Counted from the stretch's first letter, positions 37,458 to 47,027 are shown. The stretch: DNA of 64,000 nt from Helicobacter trogontum (GCF_000765905.2 NZ_JRPL02000001.1:62001-126000); one strand, 5' to 3'. Made by a program: numbers and translations. Notes: generated by a model from the letters alone, not told the origin.

Positions 37458-38999
37458 ATGAGACATATTTTATGCCTTTTCTTGTTTTTATGCGGATTAT
37501 TTCCACTTTATGGAGCTGAAACCGCACAAGATTACGCAACCAAATGTGGTACAAATAATATAAAACTAGAAAAAATGGCTACATGGCGTGATGAATACAG
37601 AATTAACACGCAAAATGCTACGCTTTATGCCGCGCCAAATGAGCAATGTAAACTTGATGCAACTCTACCCATAGACACAAAACTAAAGGTGCTTGGTAAA
37701 GTAGGCGATTATTATTCTGTAACCTATACACACAATAAACAAACATTGCAAGGCTACATTGATGCACAAAATGCAAGTTTAAGCAGTATTGATTTTAATT
37801 TCTACTTCACACTTGTGTGTATGGTGGCTATTTTATTGCTTGGTAGATTTATTATTGAGCGTGTAAAGGTATTAAAAGATTATAATATACCAGAACCTGT
37901 TGTGGGCGGTGTCATCACTGCGGTTGTCATTTTATTAATTTATAAAACTCTACAGCTTGAATTTAAATTCGATACTTCATTATCAGAGCCCTTAATGCTT
38001 GCTTTCTTTGCATCAATTGGGCTTAGTGCAGATTTCTCCTCATTGAAAAAAGGGGGTAAAATGCTTGTTATATTCCTTATTATCATTGTTGGAGCACTTT
38101 TCTTGCAAAATATTGTTGGCGTTGGTATATCATATATCATGGGCGTTGATCCATTACTTGGTATGCTTGGTGGCTCTATTACTATGAGTGGTGGACATGG
38201 TACAGGTGCTGCATGGGCTAAGGTTTTTGAGGCAGATCCTTATAACTTCTCTGCTGCAACAGGTGTTGCCATGGCATGTGCGACTTTTGGGCTTGTTATG
38301 GGTGGGCTCATCGGTGGTCCAGTTGCACGCTTTCTTATTAAAAGACACAACCTTAAATTACCAGATGTAGAACATAATAACAATGATGAGAATGTGCATG
38401 GATTTGAAACACCAACAAAAGAAAGACTAATTACACCTATTAGCTTCATAGAAAGTCTTGCATTGATTGCAGCATGTTTATTAATAGGCAAGGTATTAGA
38501 GGATGTTATGAAGGATGTAGCTCCTGGTCTTAATCTCCCAACATTTGTATATTGTCTTTTTACAGGCGTAGTGCTACGCAACGCGTTATCAATACTAAAT
38601 ATTCACCAAGTGTTTGATAGAGAGGTTTCTGTATTGGGAAATGTCTCACTTTCTTTATTCCTTGCATTTGCGATGATGACACTAAATCTTTGGCAACTAC
38701 TAGCCCTTGCATTACCATTGGTTGTCATACTTATATCACAAGCTGTGTTAATGATCCTTTATGCTGTTTTTGTTACATTTAGATTCTGTGGTAGAGATTA
38801 TGATGCAGCAGTTCTTGCGGCTGGACATTGTGGTTTCGGGCTAGGTGCTACACCTACTGCTATGGTAAATATGCAAACAGTTACCTCACATTATGGACCA
38901 AGTCATATGGCATTCATTATAGTGCCACTTTGTGGAGCGTTCTTCATTGACATCATTAATGCAATTGTAATTAAAGATGTACTTTTATTGTTATTTTAG
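37458..38999 (+). CDS. gltS: sodium/glutamate symporter with an N-terminal exported SH3-like domain
   Basis: 513 residues. Residues ~1-20 are a signal peptide (LFLFLCGLFPLYGAE). Residues ~45-105 look like a bacterial SH3 domain (NATLYAAPNEQCKLDATL, KVLGKVGDYYSVTY, LQGYIDAQ). From ~112 the GltS transporter begins: about ten membrane helices with YNIPEPVVGGVI, GLSADFSSLKKGGK, GSITMSGGHGTGAAWAK and GHCGFGLGATPTAM. Ordinary GltS is ~400 residues and starts at the first helix, so this is a fusion. It imports glutamate with sodium. The new domain would sit in the periplasm. Confidence 0.88.
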   Translation: MRHILCLFLFLCGLFPLYGAETAQDYATKCGTNNIKLEKMATWRDEYRINTQNATLYAAPNEQCKLDATLPIDTKLKVLGKVGDYYSVTYTHNKQTLQGYIDAQNASLSSIDFNFYFTLVCMVAILLLGRFIIERVKVLKDYNIPEPVVGGVITAVVILLIYKTLQLEFKFDTSLSEPLMLAFFASIGLSADFSSLKKGGKMLVIFLIIIVGALFLQNIVGVGISYIMGVDPLLGMLGGSITMSGGHGTGAAWAKVFEADPYNFSAATGVAMACATFGLVMGGLIGGPVARFLIKRHNLKLPDVEHNNNDENVHGFETPTKERLITPISFIESLALIAACLLIGKVLEDVMKDVAPGLNLPTFVYCLFTGVVLRNALSILNIHQVFDREVSVLGNVSLSLFLAFAMMTLNLWQLLALALPLVVILISQAVLMILYAVFVTFRFCGRDYDAAVLAAGHCGFGLGATPTAMVNMQTVTSHYGPSHMAFIIVPLCGAFFIDIINAIVIKDVLLLLF

Positions 39000-39369
39000 T
39001 ATTTGCTTGCTATCCATTATACACTGTAATCTTAGCAGCCTATGAAAATAGGACTAAGGTTGCAAAGAATAGTCATAAAACTCATTACATTATATCTAAG
39101 AGATATCTCAAAAAAGTATTGTCTCTAGGATATCATGCAATCTTCAATATAGTCTTGATTTAAATAATATGAATTTATAAGGTAAGTAGTTAACACTGAT
39201 TTATATCACTATGCTTAAAACTTAGAATCTGTCTAAAGATGGCTAACTCATCTTAATTTCCTTAATAAACTTATAAGAATTAAAATGTGTTGTAATATCA
39301 AATCAATTGCAAGAATTAGCATTGGCTAAAACTTGCAAAAAAATAAAAAAAAGGGGGGGGGTAACAAAC
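39000..39369. other. intergenic region between convergent genes, with an A-run/G9 tract
   Basis: No gene seen. The notable element is the G9 tract at 39353-39361, directly after an A-run and 8 bases before the stop end of the minus-strand lipoprotein gene at 39370. Confidence 0.5.
39353..39361 (+). repeat. G9 homopolymer tract, intergenic
   Basis: Nine G preceded by eight A. It lies 3' of the small lipoprotein gene (where it reads as C9 in the transcript) and ~350 bases past gltS. It could vary in length but would not change a reading frame. Confidence 0.8.
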
Positions 39370-39696
39370 TTATTTTGTTTTAAATGTAGCGGCTCTTCCT
39401 GTAACTCTTATAAGATTTTCACCAAAAGTTTTTGATACAATCTCGTAACGAGGTAATAATAAAGTATCACATTTATTATCGACAATAGCTTTATTTAATA
39501 CCATAGCAGTCATATCTGGATTTTTAGCATCATAAGGCATCTCTGCACTTACAACATCACCAATATTAAAATCACTCCCACTAAACTGCACTAAATAACC
39601 CACATTAGAATCCACTTTTGTAGCAACAAGTGATGAACAACCACTAAGCAAAACAAGGGACAATACACTACTAGCACCAATTAACACTTTTTTCAT
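39370..39696 (-). CDS. small lipoprotein
   Basis: 108 residues. The signal peptide ends LLSGC with acylated Cys20. The mature domain (YLVQFSGSDFNIGDVVSAEM, CDTLLLPRYEIVSKTFG) is short and unrecognised, with a pair of folded beta-rich segments. It has a good ribosome site (AAGGA) and its own -10 box at 39744-39749. Envelope location is likely; function is unknown. Confidence 0.75.
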   Translation of the reverse strand: MKKVLIGASSVLSLVLLSGCSSLVATKVDSNVGYLVQFSGSDFNIGDVVSAEMPYDAKNPDMTAMVLNKAIVDNKCDTLLLPRYEIVSKTFGENLIRVTGRAATFKTK

Positions 39697-40166
39697 ATTT
39701 TTCCTTTTTTTATGTAGATATATCGCTTAAAGACGAAGTCAGGATTATAATACAAAAAAATAAAAAGTCAAAAATTTGATTAGGAGAATATGCTTTAGAT
39801 TTAGAAATAAGTTTGGTTCATTGAAATATAAAACTCCGCATTTAACTCTTATGATTAGCAAGGCCCAATTTCTCAAATATAGAATTTATCGCTGCTTTAA
39901 ACAACTATTTATACAGCATTAAAGGGCTTTTATTGTTGGCAATAATTGAATTGGTGTAAGAGATATATAGCTCTTCCTTTGTTATATTGTTTATATCAAT
40001 TGCTTCAATATAAAGTTTAGCCATGGAAGAAAAAATCATAAATAAACATAAGATTCTAAGATAAATCCCAAATTATAGAATACCCTAGAATCTATACATC
40101 ACACTCACACGTATGTCATTATCAAATAACATGACGTGTAAAAACTCCTAAAGGCCATATAACCTT
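39697..40166. other. intergenic, 470 bases, promoter at its left end
   Basis: Upstream of the small lipoprotein (minus) and downstream of the OMP gene (minus). ATTATA at 39744-39749 reads as TATAAT on the minus strand, 48 bases before the lipoprotein ATG. Beyond that I see no gene. A TCAT..ATGA style dyad near 40115-40135 (GTCATTATCAAATAACATGAC) could be a weak hairpin after the OMP gene. Confidence 0.45.
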
Positions 40167-40721
40167 TTAGAATAAGAATTTAATACCAGCTTGAACTGTA
40201 AGTGGTGAAAACATTGGTAACCCAACTAGAGAATCTTTTGCGTCCCATGTAATAATTGGTAATCTAGCTGTTAAGTCAAGTCGCAAATGCTCTGTTATAC
40301 CAAAGGTTACACCTGCTCTACCAAATAATGGAATGCCATGCTCTTTGTATACATTACCAAATGAATGGTATTGATAACCCGCACCAACACCAGCAAATAT
40401 ACCAAAGCTAGGCACAAAATTTATCATCAAATCAATATTACCATCAACTGTAATAAATTGATTTGTTAACGCACTATCAAGCACATTGCCATAACCCGCA
40501 CTAATAAATGCTCTTGCACCAAAATGGTTACTAAATAAAGATTCATAACCAAAATTTGCACTCACACTCCACGCATCTTGATAGTGACCATTCCATACGC
40601 TAGAGTTAGTCTTACCAGATGGGGCACTACCTGCCATGACATAACCACCATCAATACCTACAAACACCTTTGCTTGTGCAAGAGAAAGACTTAAGAGACC
40701 TAAGGCTAACATTTTTTTCAT
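40167..40721 (-). CDS. small outer membrane beta-barrel protein (Helicobacter OMP type)
   Basis: 184 residues from the ATG at 40721 (AAGGAGC upstream); a longer open frame to 40802 lacks a signal start. The signal peptide is ~1-17 (MKKMLALGLLSLSLAQA). The mature protein begins KVFVGIDGGY. It has alternating beta strands with aromatic ends, for example SANFGYESLFSNHFGARAF and LRLDLTARLPI, and ends AGIKFLF with a terminal Phe as in outer membrane barrels. Probably an eight-stranded barrel. Confidence 0.8.
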   Translation of the reverse strand: MKKMLALGLLSLSLAQAKVFVGIDGGYVMAGSAPSGKTNSSVWNGHYQDAWSVSANFGYESLFSNHFGARAFISAGYGNVLDSALTNQFITVDGNIDLMINFVPSFGIFAGVGAGYQYHSFGNVYKEHGIPLFGRAGVTFGITEHLRLDLTARLPIITWDAKDSLVGLPMFSPLTVQAGIKFLF

Positions 40722-41083
40722 ACGTTGCTCCTTAAAAAAAATCACATGGCAATAAATGGCCAGATACCAGTCATCTAAACTACCATAACCAAACTTAAGC
40801 AAATAATATACCTTTTATATTTTATGGGTAATAATCTTGATAATGAAAACTATTTATTTAAAATTTTACACATTAGCAGAAGCAAATAAGAAAAAGTTAC
40901 TATTATTGAAATTATATATTGACCTACCCTACCCTAAAATATCTTACCCATTCTATTTGCTGAAGTGTACAAGCATACATCACATAAAGTGAAACAACAA
41001 GTAACCTAAACTCGCTTTATGATTAATAGAAACAAAATTATTCTAATATCATGATAATATAGAGCTTATTAAATTAAATCATA

Positions 41084-41272
41084 TTAATATTGAGAATCTT
41101 CAACGCATTTTTTACAAATATCATGATTTTTATACGCACCTTGCTTATGAAGTATGCGTAATTTTTGCATATCTTTATGATTCCAAAAAGTCTCTAAAGA
41201 AAAATTTGAATCTTTTTCAATTTCTTTGAAGAGATTCTCTAAATAACTACAAATAAAACAGACTTTTATAAG
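41084..41272 (-). pseudogene. remnant of a radical SAM/SPASM-type protein C-terminus
   Basis: A 62-codon frame without a start codon (a stop lies right before it): KVCFICSYLENLFKEIE, FWNHKDMQKLRILHKQGAYK, NHDICKKCVED. The ending resembles SPASM domains (I/FWN..xMxxxRxxHxxGxxx..xCxxC). It was probably left by deletion of a larger gene. The surrounding 40722-41416 stretch holds no other gene. Confidence 0.4.
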
Positions 41273-41416
41273 CTAAACTTCTGTGAGAACATATATCTAC
41301 ACTACAAATTGAAAACCAACCTTTTATTTTAAGTAAAATTTAAGCTTCTATTGGTTAGAATCCCTAATCCAAAAACTTGTTTTATGGAAATATTTATTAT
41401 TATAAAAACTACAAGA

Positions 41417-41507
41417 GGACAGGTGGGTGAGTTGGCTGAAACCACATCCCTGCTAAGGATGCGTAGTCGCAAGATTACCGAGGGTTCGAATCCCTCCCTG
41501 TCCGCCA
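41417..41507 (+). tRNA. tRNA-Ser (anticodon GCT)
   Basis: Acceptor GGACAGG pairs with CCTGTCC; discriminator G and an encoded CCA follow. The T arm is GAGGGTTCGAATCCCTC. The anticodon loop CTGCTAA gives GCT. A long variable arm, as expected for serine, makes it 91 bases. Confidence 0.95.
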
Positions 41508-41727
41508 CTACTAATATTGCATTTTAGTTGTATCACTCGGTTTATTTGTTTTAAAAAAGATTATTTATTGAGTATAATAAGCTCAGCTTCTTATTTAATA
41601 TGTAGCCTTGAGATTTGCTATCATATTATTATGAGCTATGATGACTTAATATAACGATTAAAATAGTTAGTATGTAAAAAATATTCTAGGCTATATATTA
41701 AACTCAATATGTTAGAATCTAATTCTG

Positions 41728-41804
41728 CGGAGTATAGCGCAGCCTGATAGCGTGCACCCTTGGGGTGGGTGAGGTCGTGGGTTTGAATCCCGCTACTCCG
41801 ACCA
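41728..41804 (+). tRNA. tRNA-Pro (anticodon TGG)
   Basis: Acceptor CGGAGTA pairs with TACTCCG, then A and an encoded CCA. The D arm has GCGCAGCCTGATAGCGT, the anticodon stem-loop CACCCTTGGGGTG, and the T arm GTGGGTTTGAATCCCGC. Confidence 0.95.
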
Positions 41805-42451
41805 TTTCCTCCATCTGTTTTATTATATCTTTAACCAGCTTATACATAGTCTTAATTTAGTCTATAATATTTCTTTTAAAATTACTTTATATGTAGATCC
41901 ACAATATAATAAAAAACTAAAGAATCTTGCATAACTACAAAACCTATATGCTAGACATATAAAGAATGTTTATTAGTGCACTACAAAAAAGCTTTTATTA
42001 TTTAAAATCTTTTTTAAGATCTCATATAAAAATATATAAAAATTTTACATACAAAAGATTGCATCTATAAGCACATATAAATACAAAAAATAGTTGCAAG
42101 ATTCCATCGCTCTAGTTTAATACTAAAGCTAAAATAGGTTACACGTTATTTATATGCCAAACTTCACAACTTCTTTTATTCCTATTGAAACATTTCAATA
42201 TTGTATTATTCAATTATGTATATATTCAAGTATTACTCAATCTTTACTTATTATCATTTTTCATTAATTCAATTGCCCAGTTTTATATTTTACTATCTTG
42301 TTTCATAACTATACAATAAACTCTATACACAAAGGAGCAATATCTACTCGTTGCTTTTCGGATTGCATACGATAGAAACTCTAGAAGTAATAGGAAGAAC
42401 TTTTAATGACTTCGCATTTCATATTGATAAGTCATTAATTTATATCATATA
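41805..42451. other. 647-base intergenic region, no gene seen
   Basis: Between tRNA-Pro and the 3' end of the flgE paralogue. AT-rich, with stops in every frame. A dyad AAAATCTTTTTTAAGATCT near 42005 is not followed by a T-run. I find no RNA gene or recognisable remnant. Confidence 0.5.
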
Positions 42452-44254
42452 TTAAGCACGTTTAAGATTGATAGCCTCTTTAATCAAATCATCAGAAGTT
42501 GTAAAAGCTTTTGCGTTCATAGAATAGCCTCTTTGCATCAAGATGAGATTTGTTAGGGCATCTGCGACATCAACATTGCTTGTCTCAACATAGCCTTGCA
42601 ATACTTTCCCTTGCTTAAGGTTAGAATCTTCCCCCCACACAAGCTTTGGATTCCCACTAAGTTGCGTTACTTCGCCATTAATCGTGCTAGGATTTAGGGC
42701 AAAAAGATTCCCGCCGACCTTTTTTAACCCTTGATCGTTTGCAAACATAGCAAGCCCCACACGACCGATCGCTTCTGTTTGTCCATTTGTGAAAGCAACA
42801 GAGATAATGCCCTCATTATTGATTCTAATATTAGACATTTCGCCCCTATTCTTACCATCTTGCTCTGTATCATTCACACCAGAATCTTTATAGACTTTAT
42901 TCGTGCTTCTTGATAGCGTTAGCTTAACACTTTTTTTGCCTAAGAATGGAATCTCCATATCATCAGCTTCTGCCTTACCGCTTGGGTCAAAGAAAATTTT
43001 ACCCTCTTTTACCTCACTGCTAATAAGCATGCGATTACCTGAAAATTCATGTATATAGCTACGCACATTCCAAGTCTCTGGCATTTGCTGTGTGCCTTCA
43101 GAATCTCCCGCATTTACAAGGAAGTATTCATTATGCATAGCATATTTTTTACCACCTTCATCAAAGATTTCAGTTGTATTTGTAAAACTTGGCACACTGA
43201 GATTTGTGCCTGCTAGATAGTCGTTTTTACCCATATTATCCATTTCACCGCTTAGATGCAGTCGCTCAAAGAAATTCCCACTTAGCTTAACTTTTACCGG
43301 CGTATTTGTATTATTTTTTAGCACAAGCACACCTTTTGGATCGATTGATCCATTTGGATTTCTATTTAATTCTAAATCAAGTCCTGTATCTCTCTTGATA
43401 AGGTATTGCAACTGCCCTATTGTATGAAATTTACCCTGCGATGAAGTCCCATCACCATATTCATAATGTGCGATTTGCACCGTGCCATCTGGCATTGTTA
43501 CTTCAATATCTGCTTTTGGAAAAGTATTGGGGCGTATCATATCGCCATCGCGATTTGCGAGTGCATTAAAATCTTGATTAAAGAAGCCCACTTCATCAAA
43601 AATTCCATTGGTTGTATATGCTAACACCACATTTTTAAGCTCACCTGTGCGATTTAGATTTACACTTAAATCTACTTTTGTTGTCTCTACGGGCTGATAA
43701 CTAATTTGTGGTGGTATAGAAATTGGCTTCATCACGCCTTTTGCGAGTTCTTTATAGTCTTTTTCTGGGTCTTGTGAAGCTTTGAAATTATTTCCATTGA
43801 TTTTTCCAAGATTTACGCCATAGAGATAATACCCTTCAGAATTTACCAAATATCCATCAGAATCTATTGTAAAATCCCCATTTTTTGTAAAGAAGTTTTC
43901 ATCACTTGCATTAAAATCATCTTCCCCTATCTCAAATTGCCCTTCTTTATTTTTTCCAACAACAAACCACCCCTTACCTGTATAGGCTACGCTTGTATCA
44001 CTATCTGCTTTTTTTAGATTCCCCATTTTTGTAATCACATTGTTGCTAGCACCTGTTACACCATAGCTAAAATCGTTGTTTGTAACTGTCGAGGCATTCA
44101 TGGAATCCATGCTACGCGAAAATAACGTTTTAAACTCTGGATCATTTGCTTTATAGCCAACTGTATTCACATTGGCGATATTATTGGAGATACTATCAAG
44201 TCCAAATTGATGCGTCTTAATTCCGCTTACAGCATTTAACATCGTGTCATTCAT
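42452..44254 (-). CDS. second FlgE-type flagellar hook protein
   Basis: 600 residues with the rod/hook/filament family ends. The N-terminus MLNAVSGIKTHQFGLDSISN followed by NIANVNTVGYKA is the Flg_bb_rod motif. The C-terminus LQGYVETSNVDVADALTNLI then LMQRGYSMNAKAF is the Flg_bbr_C motif. The middle holds the variable, surface-exposed hook domains. H. pylori has two such proteins, FlgE (~718) and a ~605-residue paralogue (HP0908); the length fits the latter. AGGAGG lies 6 bases before the ATG. No sigma-54 or sigma-28 promoter is clear upstream. It stands apart from other flagellar genes here. Confidence 0.88.
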   Translation of the reverse strand: MNDTMLNAVSGIKTHQFGLDSISNNIANVNTVGYKANDPEFKTLFSRSMDSMNASTVTNNDFSYGVTGASNNVITKMGNLKKADSDTSVAYTGKGWFVVGKNKEGQFEIGEDDFNASDENFFTKNGDFTIDSDGYLVNSEGYYLYGVNLGKINGNNFKASQDPEKDYKELAKGVMKPISIPPQISYQPVETTKVDLSVNLNRTGELKNVVLAYTTNGIFDEVGFFNQDFNALANRDGDMIRPNTFPKADIEVTMPDGTVQIAHYEYGDGTSSQGKFHTIGQLQYLIKRDTGLDLELNRNPNGSIDPKGVLVLKNNTNTPVKVKLSGNFFERLHLSGEMDNMGKNDYLAGTNLSVPSFTNTTEIFDEGGKKYAMHNEYFLVNAGDSEGTQQMPETWNVRSYIHEFSGNRMLISSEVKEGKIFFDPSGKAEADDMEIPFLGKKSVKLTLSRSTNKVYKDSGVNDTEQDGKNRGEMSNIRINNEGIISVAFTNGQTEAIGRVGLAMFANDQGLKKVGGNLFALNPSTINGEVTQLSGNPKLVWGEDSNLKQGKVLQGYVETSNVDVADALTNLILMQRGYSMNAKAFTTSDDLIKEAINLKRA

Positions 44255-44548
44255 TGTATGCCTCCTGCATTTATAGAATCTTCTCTAAGAAAATATAGCT
44301 TTATAGTTTTCTTTAGTTTTCGTATGGTTCTAGTACAATGTCAATATAAGCAAAATATATACCATCTATCTATTTCATATTCTAATAAATAAAAATAAGT
44401 ATAAATATTCCTCTTTCACTTCTTCAATACAATTAAAGTTACAAAGAAAAATCTAAAATTTTCTATTCAACATTGTAAAAGTTCTTTTCTCAACAAAAAA
44501 TATGCTAGAATACGCCTTTCGCTGTTATTACAAAATAAGTGGGGTTGT

Positions 44549-44782
44549 GTGAAGTTCTTAAAGTTCAAGTTGCGACCAAAAAGCTTTATAGTGTTTGTCC
44601 TAGCGGTAGTTTTTATTTTTGCAAGTCAATATTTTACCATACAAAATGTTGCTAAAAGTCATGATGAAGATGCTGCAAAAAAGCTTGATGTTTTGGCTAA
44701 ACATTGTAGAGAAGGGGATCAAAAAGCATGTAATGATTATCAAACATTGCTAGAAAGAGAAGTACCCTTAAAAGCAAAATAG
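44549..44782 (+). CDS. small single-helix membrane protein
   Basis: 77 residues from GTG 44549 (GGGG a few bases upstream). A basic start (KFLKFKLRPK) precedes one membrane helix (~13-28), then a charged tail with two cysteines (KHCREGDQKACNDYQTLLE), which resembles half a Sel1-like repeat (C..G...AC). It may be a membrane-anchored mini-Sel1 protein; function is unknown. Confidence 0.6.
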   Translation: MKFLKFKLRPKSFIVFVLAVVFIFASQYFTIQNVAKSHDEDAAKKLDVLAKHCREGDQKACNDYQTLLEREVPLKAK

Positions 44783-44928
44783 TCGCTATAATACTTAGGG
44801 ATTCATACAAACATGGCTACGGCCGATCATTTTACATTGTTTAGGTTTTTAATTTTTATATTAAGTTAGGTTTTATAGAATATTTGCAACTGCAAATATT
44901 CTTAACTAAAGTTTGTAAAGGAGAAGGT

Positions 44929-45369
44929 ATGACGGAAGAAAAAGAGGTACGTGCTACTTTAAGCAATCACTTAGAAGATAGAAGTATCGCACAAGATATT
45001 AACTTTAGATTGTCTGGTGAACTTATTGGTTTAGGACATAATATCTCACAAGTTCGCTTTACCCCAACTGAAGATATGTGTGTAGACTCTAGGCTTATTC
45101 ATAGTGGCTTTATCTTTAGTGCAGCTTCACACTGTGCTTTAACCGCTTTAAATAAGAAAAATAGTCTTGTTATTGGTGCAGACATTAAGTTTCTTGCACC
45201 AATAGAATTAGGACACGAAGTTATCTTTAAGGCAGAAGCTCTGCAAGATGATACGAAGAAGTGTGAGGTAAAAGTTGAAGGTTTCTTACTTGATATCAAG
45301 GTCTTTTATGGCATGTTTTATATTGCTGTATTTGATAAAAAAATCTTTAAACTAAGGTTTGACCAATGA
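44929..45369 (+). CDS. hotdog-fold thioesterase-like protein
   Basis: 146 residues from ATG 44929, preceded by AAGGAGAAGG. The PaaI-type hotdog fold is suggested by IHSGFIFSAASHCALTALN (helix with the acidic/His region), VIGADIKFLAPIELGHEV and DIKVFYGMFYIAVFD. In H. pylori a hotdog protein (HP0420) lies directly before the cholesterol glucosyltransferase, and the same order is kept here with an ATGA overlap (45366-45369). The substrate is unknown; the linkage suggests a role near acylation of glucosylated cholesterol. Confidence 0.82.
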   Translation: MTEEKEVRATLSNHLEDRSIAQDINFRLSGELIGLGHNISQVRFTPTEDMCVDSRLIHSGFIFSAASHCALTALNKKNSLVIGADIKFLAPIELGHEVIFKAEALQDDTKKCEVKVEGFLLDIKVFYGMFYIAVFDKKIFKLRFDQ

Positions 45370-46565
45370 TTATCGTCTTTGTTGTTGATAGTTATAGAAA
45401 TAGAAGTAATGGCACTTCTATGACGGCATTTCGTTTTGCACGGGAGCTTGTTGCAAAAGGGCATGAAGTTCGCATAGTAGCTACCAATATTACTGATGAT
45501 AAAGGGGAGATGGCAAGAGGAATAATGAGGGAAGAGGGTGAGAAGCTTTATGGAGTAAAAGAGCGCTATATCCCTCTTGTGACTGAAGCATCTAAAAGAC
45601 AACACATGATATTTGGATCAGCAGATACTGCAGTATTAAAAGAAGCATTTAAAGGTGCAGATATTGTGCATTTATATCTGCCTTTTAGGCTTGAGATTGT
45701 CGCTTTACATCTTTGTAGAAAAATGCGTATACCATACATTACCGCATTTCATGCACAACCACAACATATAAGCTACAATATGAATATGGATTTTGAATGG
45801 TTTAATGACTATTTATATATGCGTTTTTATCGTGCATTTTATCGTTACTCGCACCATATTCACTGCCCTAGTAAGCTTATGGAAACTGAGCTTAATCGTG
45901 TTGGATATGGTGGTAAAAAATATGTTATTAGCAATGGTTTTAAATTTAAACAAACTCTTGAAAAAGAAGAACGCCTTAGTGATTCCTACTTCCATATCGC
46001 ATCTGTTGGCAGACTCTCTAAAGAAAAAAGACAAGATATACTTATTAAAGCAATTGCAAAAAGTAAGTATGCAGACATTATCAAACTGCATTTACATGGA
46101 TTGGGACCTAAGGAATCTTATCTCAAAGGGCTATGCGAAAAACTATTAAAAGGCCCTTATGAGTTTGGATATATTGAAAATAGTTTATTAATGGAAAAAA
46201 TTGCTAAAATGGATTTATATGTGCACCCTGCACAAGTTGAAAGTGAAGCAATTTCTTGTCTTGAAGCAATATCGTTTGGTATCGTGCCCGTGATAGCAGA
46301 TTCCAAAATTTCTGCTACAAATCAATTCGCCCTTGATGAGAGAAGCTTATTTCAAACAAATAATATTGATGATTTGTGTGCCAAGATTGAATATTGGATT
46401 GAGCATAAAGAAGAGCTTGCAACTATGCATGATAAATATAAAGAATCTGCAAAACAATATGCCCTAGATTTAAGTATAGAAAAAATTGAAAAAGTATATG
46501 AAGAGGCAATACAAGACTTCAAGGATAATCCAGGACTTTTTACACAGGTTAATCCAAGAAATTAA
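45366..46565 (+). CDS. cholesterol alpha-glucosyltransferase
   Basis: A 399-residue GT4 retaining glycosyltransferase of the GT-B fold that moves glucose from UDP-glucose to host-derived cholesterol. It matches H. pylori HP0421 closely in order and motifs: VDSYRNRSNGTSMTAFRF at the start, KERYIPLVTEASKRQH, KYVISNGF, VGRLSKEKRQ and the C-terminal Ex7E block VESEAISCLEAISFGIVPVI, then FALDERSLF. Cholesterol glucosides aid immune evasion in H. pylori. It is a membrane-associated cytoplasmic enzyme. Its presence points to a host with sterols. Confidence 0.93.
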   Translation: MIIVFVVDSYRNRSNGTSMTAFRFARELVAKGHEVRIVATNITDDKGEMARGIMREEGEKLYGVKERYIPLVTEASKRQHMIFGSADTAVLKEAFKGADIVHLYLPFRLEIVALHLCRKMRIPYITAFHAQPQHISYNMNMDFEWFNDYLYMRFYRAFYRYSHHIHCPSKLMETELNRVGYGGKKYVISNGFKFKQTLEKEERLSDSYFHIASVGRLSKEKRQDILIKAIAKSKYADIIKLHLHGLGPKESYLKGLCEKLLKGPYEFGYIENSLLMEKIAKMDLYVHPAQVESEAISCLEAISFGIVPVIADSKISATNQFALDERSLFQTNNIDDLCAKIEYWIEHKEELATMHDKYKESAKQYALDLSIEKIEKVYEEAIQDFKDNPGLFTQVNPRN

Positions 46566-46606
46566 CTTTTATAGTTTTATAAAGACTAAGCGTGTAAGAA
46601 TTTTTT

Positions 46607-46652
46607 CCTATCATAAAATTTAATATTTAATGATAGGTATGTAGTTTTTTTT
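46607..46652 (+). terminator. terminator-like hairpin after the glucosyltransferase
   Basis: Arms CCTATCAT (46607-46614) and ATGATAGG (46630-46637) with a 15-base AT loop, followed by TATGTAG and a run of eight T. It lies 41 bases past the stop. Weak stem, but correctly placed. Confidence 0.5.
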
Positions 46653-46832
46653 GAACGACAATGCTTTATTTTAAGCAATTAAACGCATTAAGCTCTAAAG
46701 AAATTAAAAAATAAACCTTAATCAACTTGAGGGAATATTAGAACTCATGCTTATCTATAAAGGTAAAAATGTAAAAATAATTGCAGTTTTAGGATGAGTA
46801 AAAACAGAATAAGTTATGATTATATATAGAAG

Positions 46833-46909
46833 TGGCGGAACGGACGGGGCTCGAACCCGCGACCCCCTGCGTGACAGGCAGGTATTCTAACCAACTGAAC
46901 TACCGCTCC
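46833..46909 (-). tRNA. tRNA-Asp (anticodon GTC)
   Basis: Minus strand: acceptor GGAGCGG pairs with CCGTTCC, then G and CCA. The anticodon stem-loop CCTGCCTGTCACGCAGG contains GTC. The T arm is CGCGGGTTCGAGCCCCG. First (3'-most) of a four-tRNA cluster on this strand. Confidence 0.95.
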
Positions 46910-46910
46910 A

Positions 46911-46986
46911 TGGTGGTCGCTACAAGACTCGAACTTGTGACATCCACCTTGTAAGGGTGGCGCTCTACCAACTGAGCTAAGCGACC
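46911..46986 (-). tRNA. tRNA-Val (anticodon TAC)
   Basis: Minus strand: acceptor GGTCGCT pairs with AGCGACC, then A and CCA. The anticodon stem-loop CCACCCTTACAAGGTGG contains TAC. It is one base from tRNA-Asp. Confidence 0.95.
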
Positions 46987-47027
46987 TAAAGAAATTATTG
47001 TATAATGTAGTGCAATATCTTAAAGCT

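Noticed and set aside
42240-42330. Possible small RNA upstream of the flgE paralogue's 3' end
   Set aside because: No stable GC stem, promoter plus terminator pair or similarity to a known RNA could be seen.
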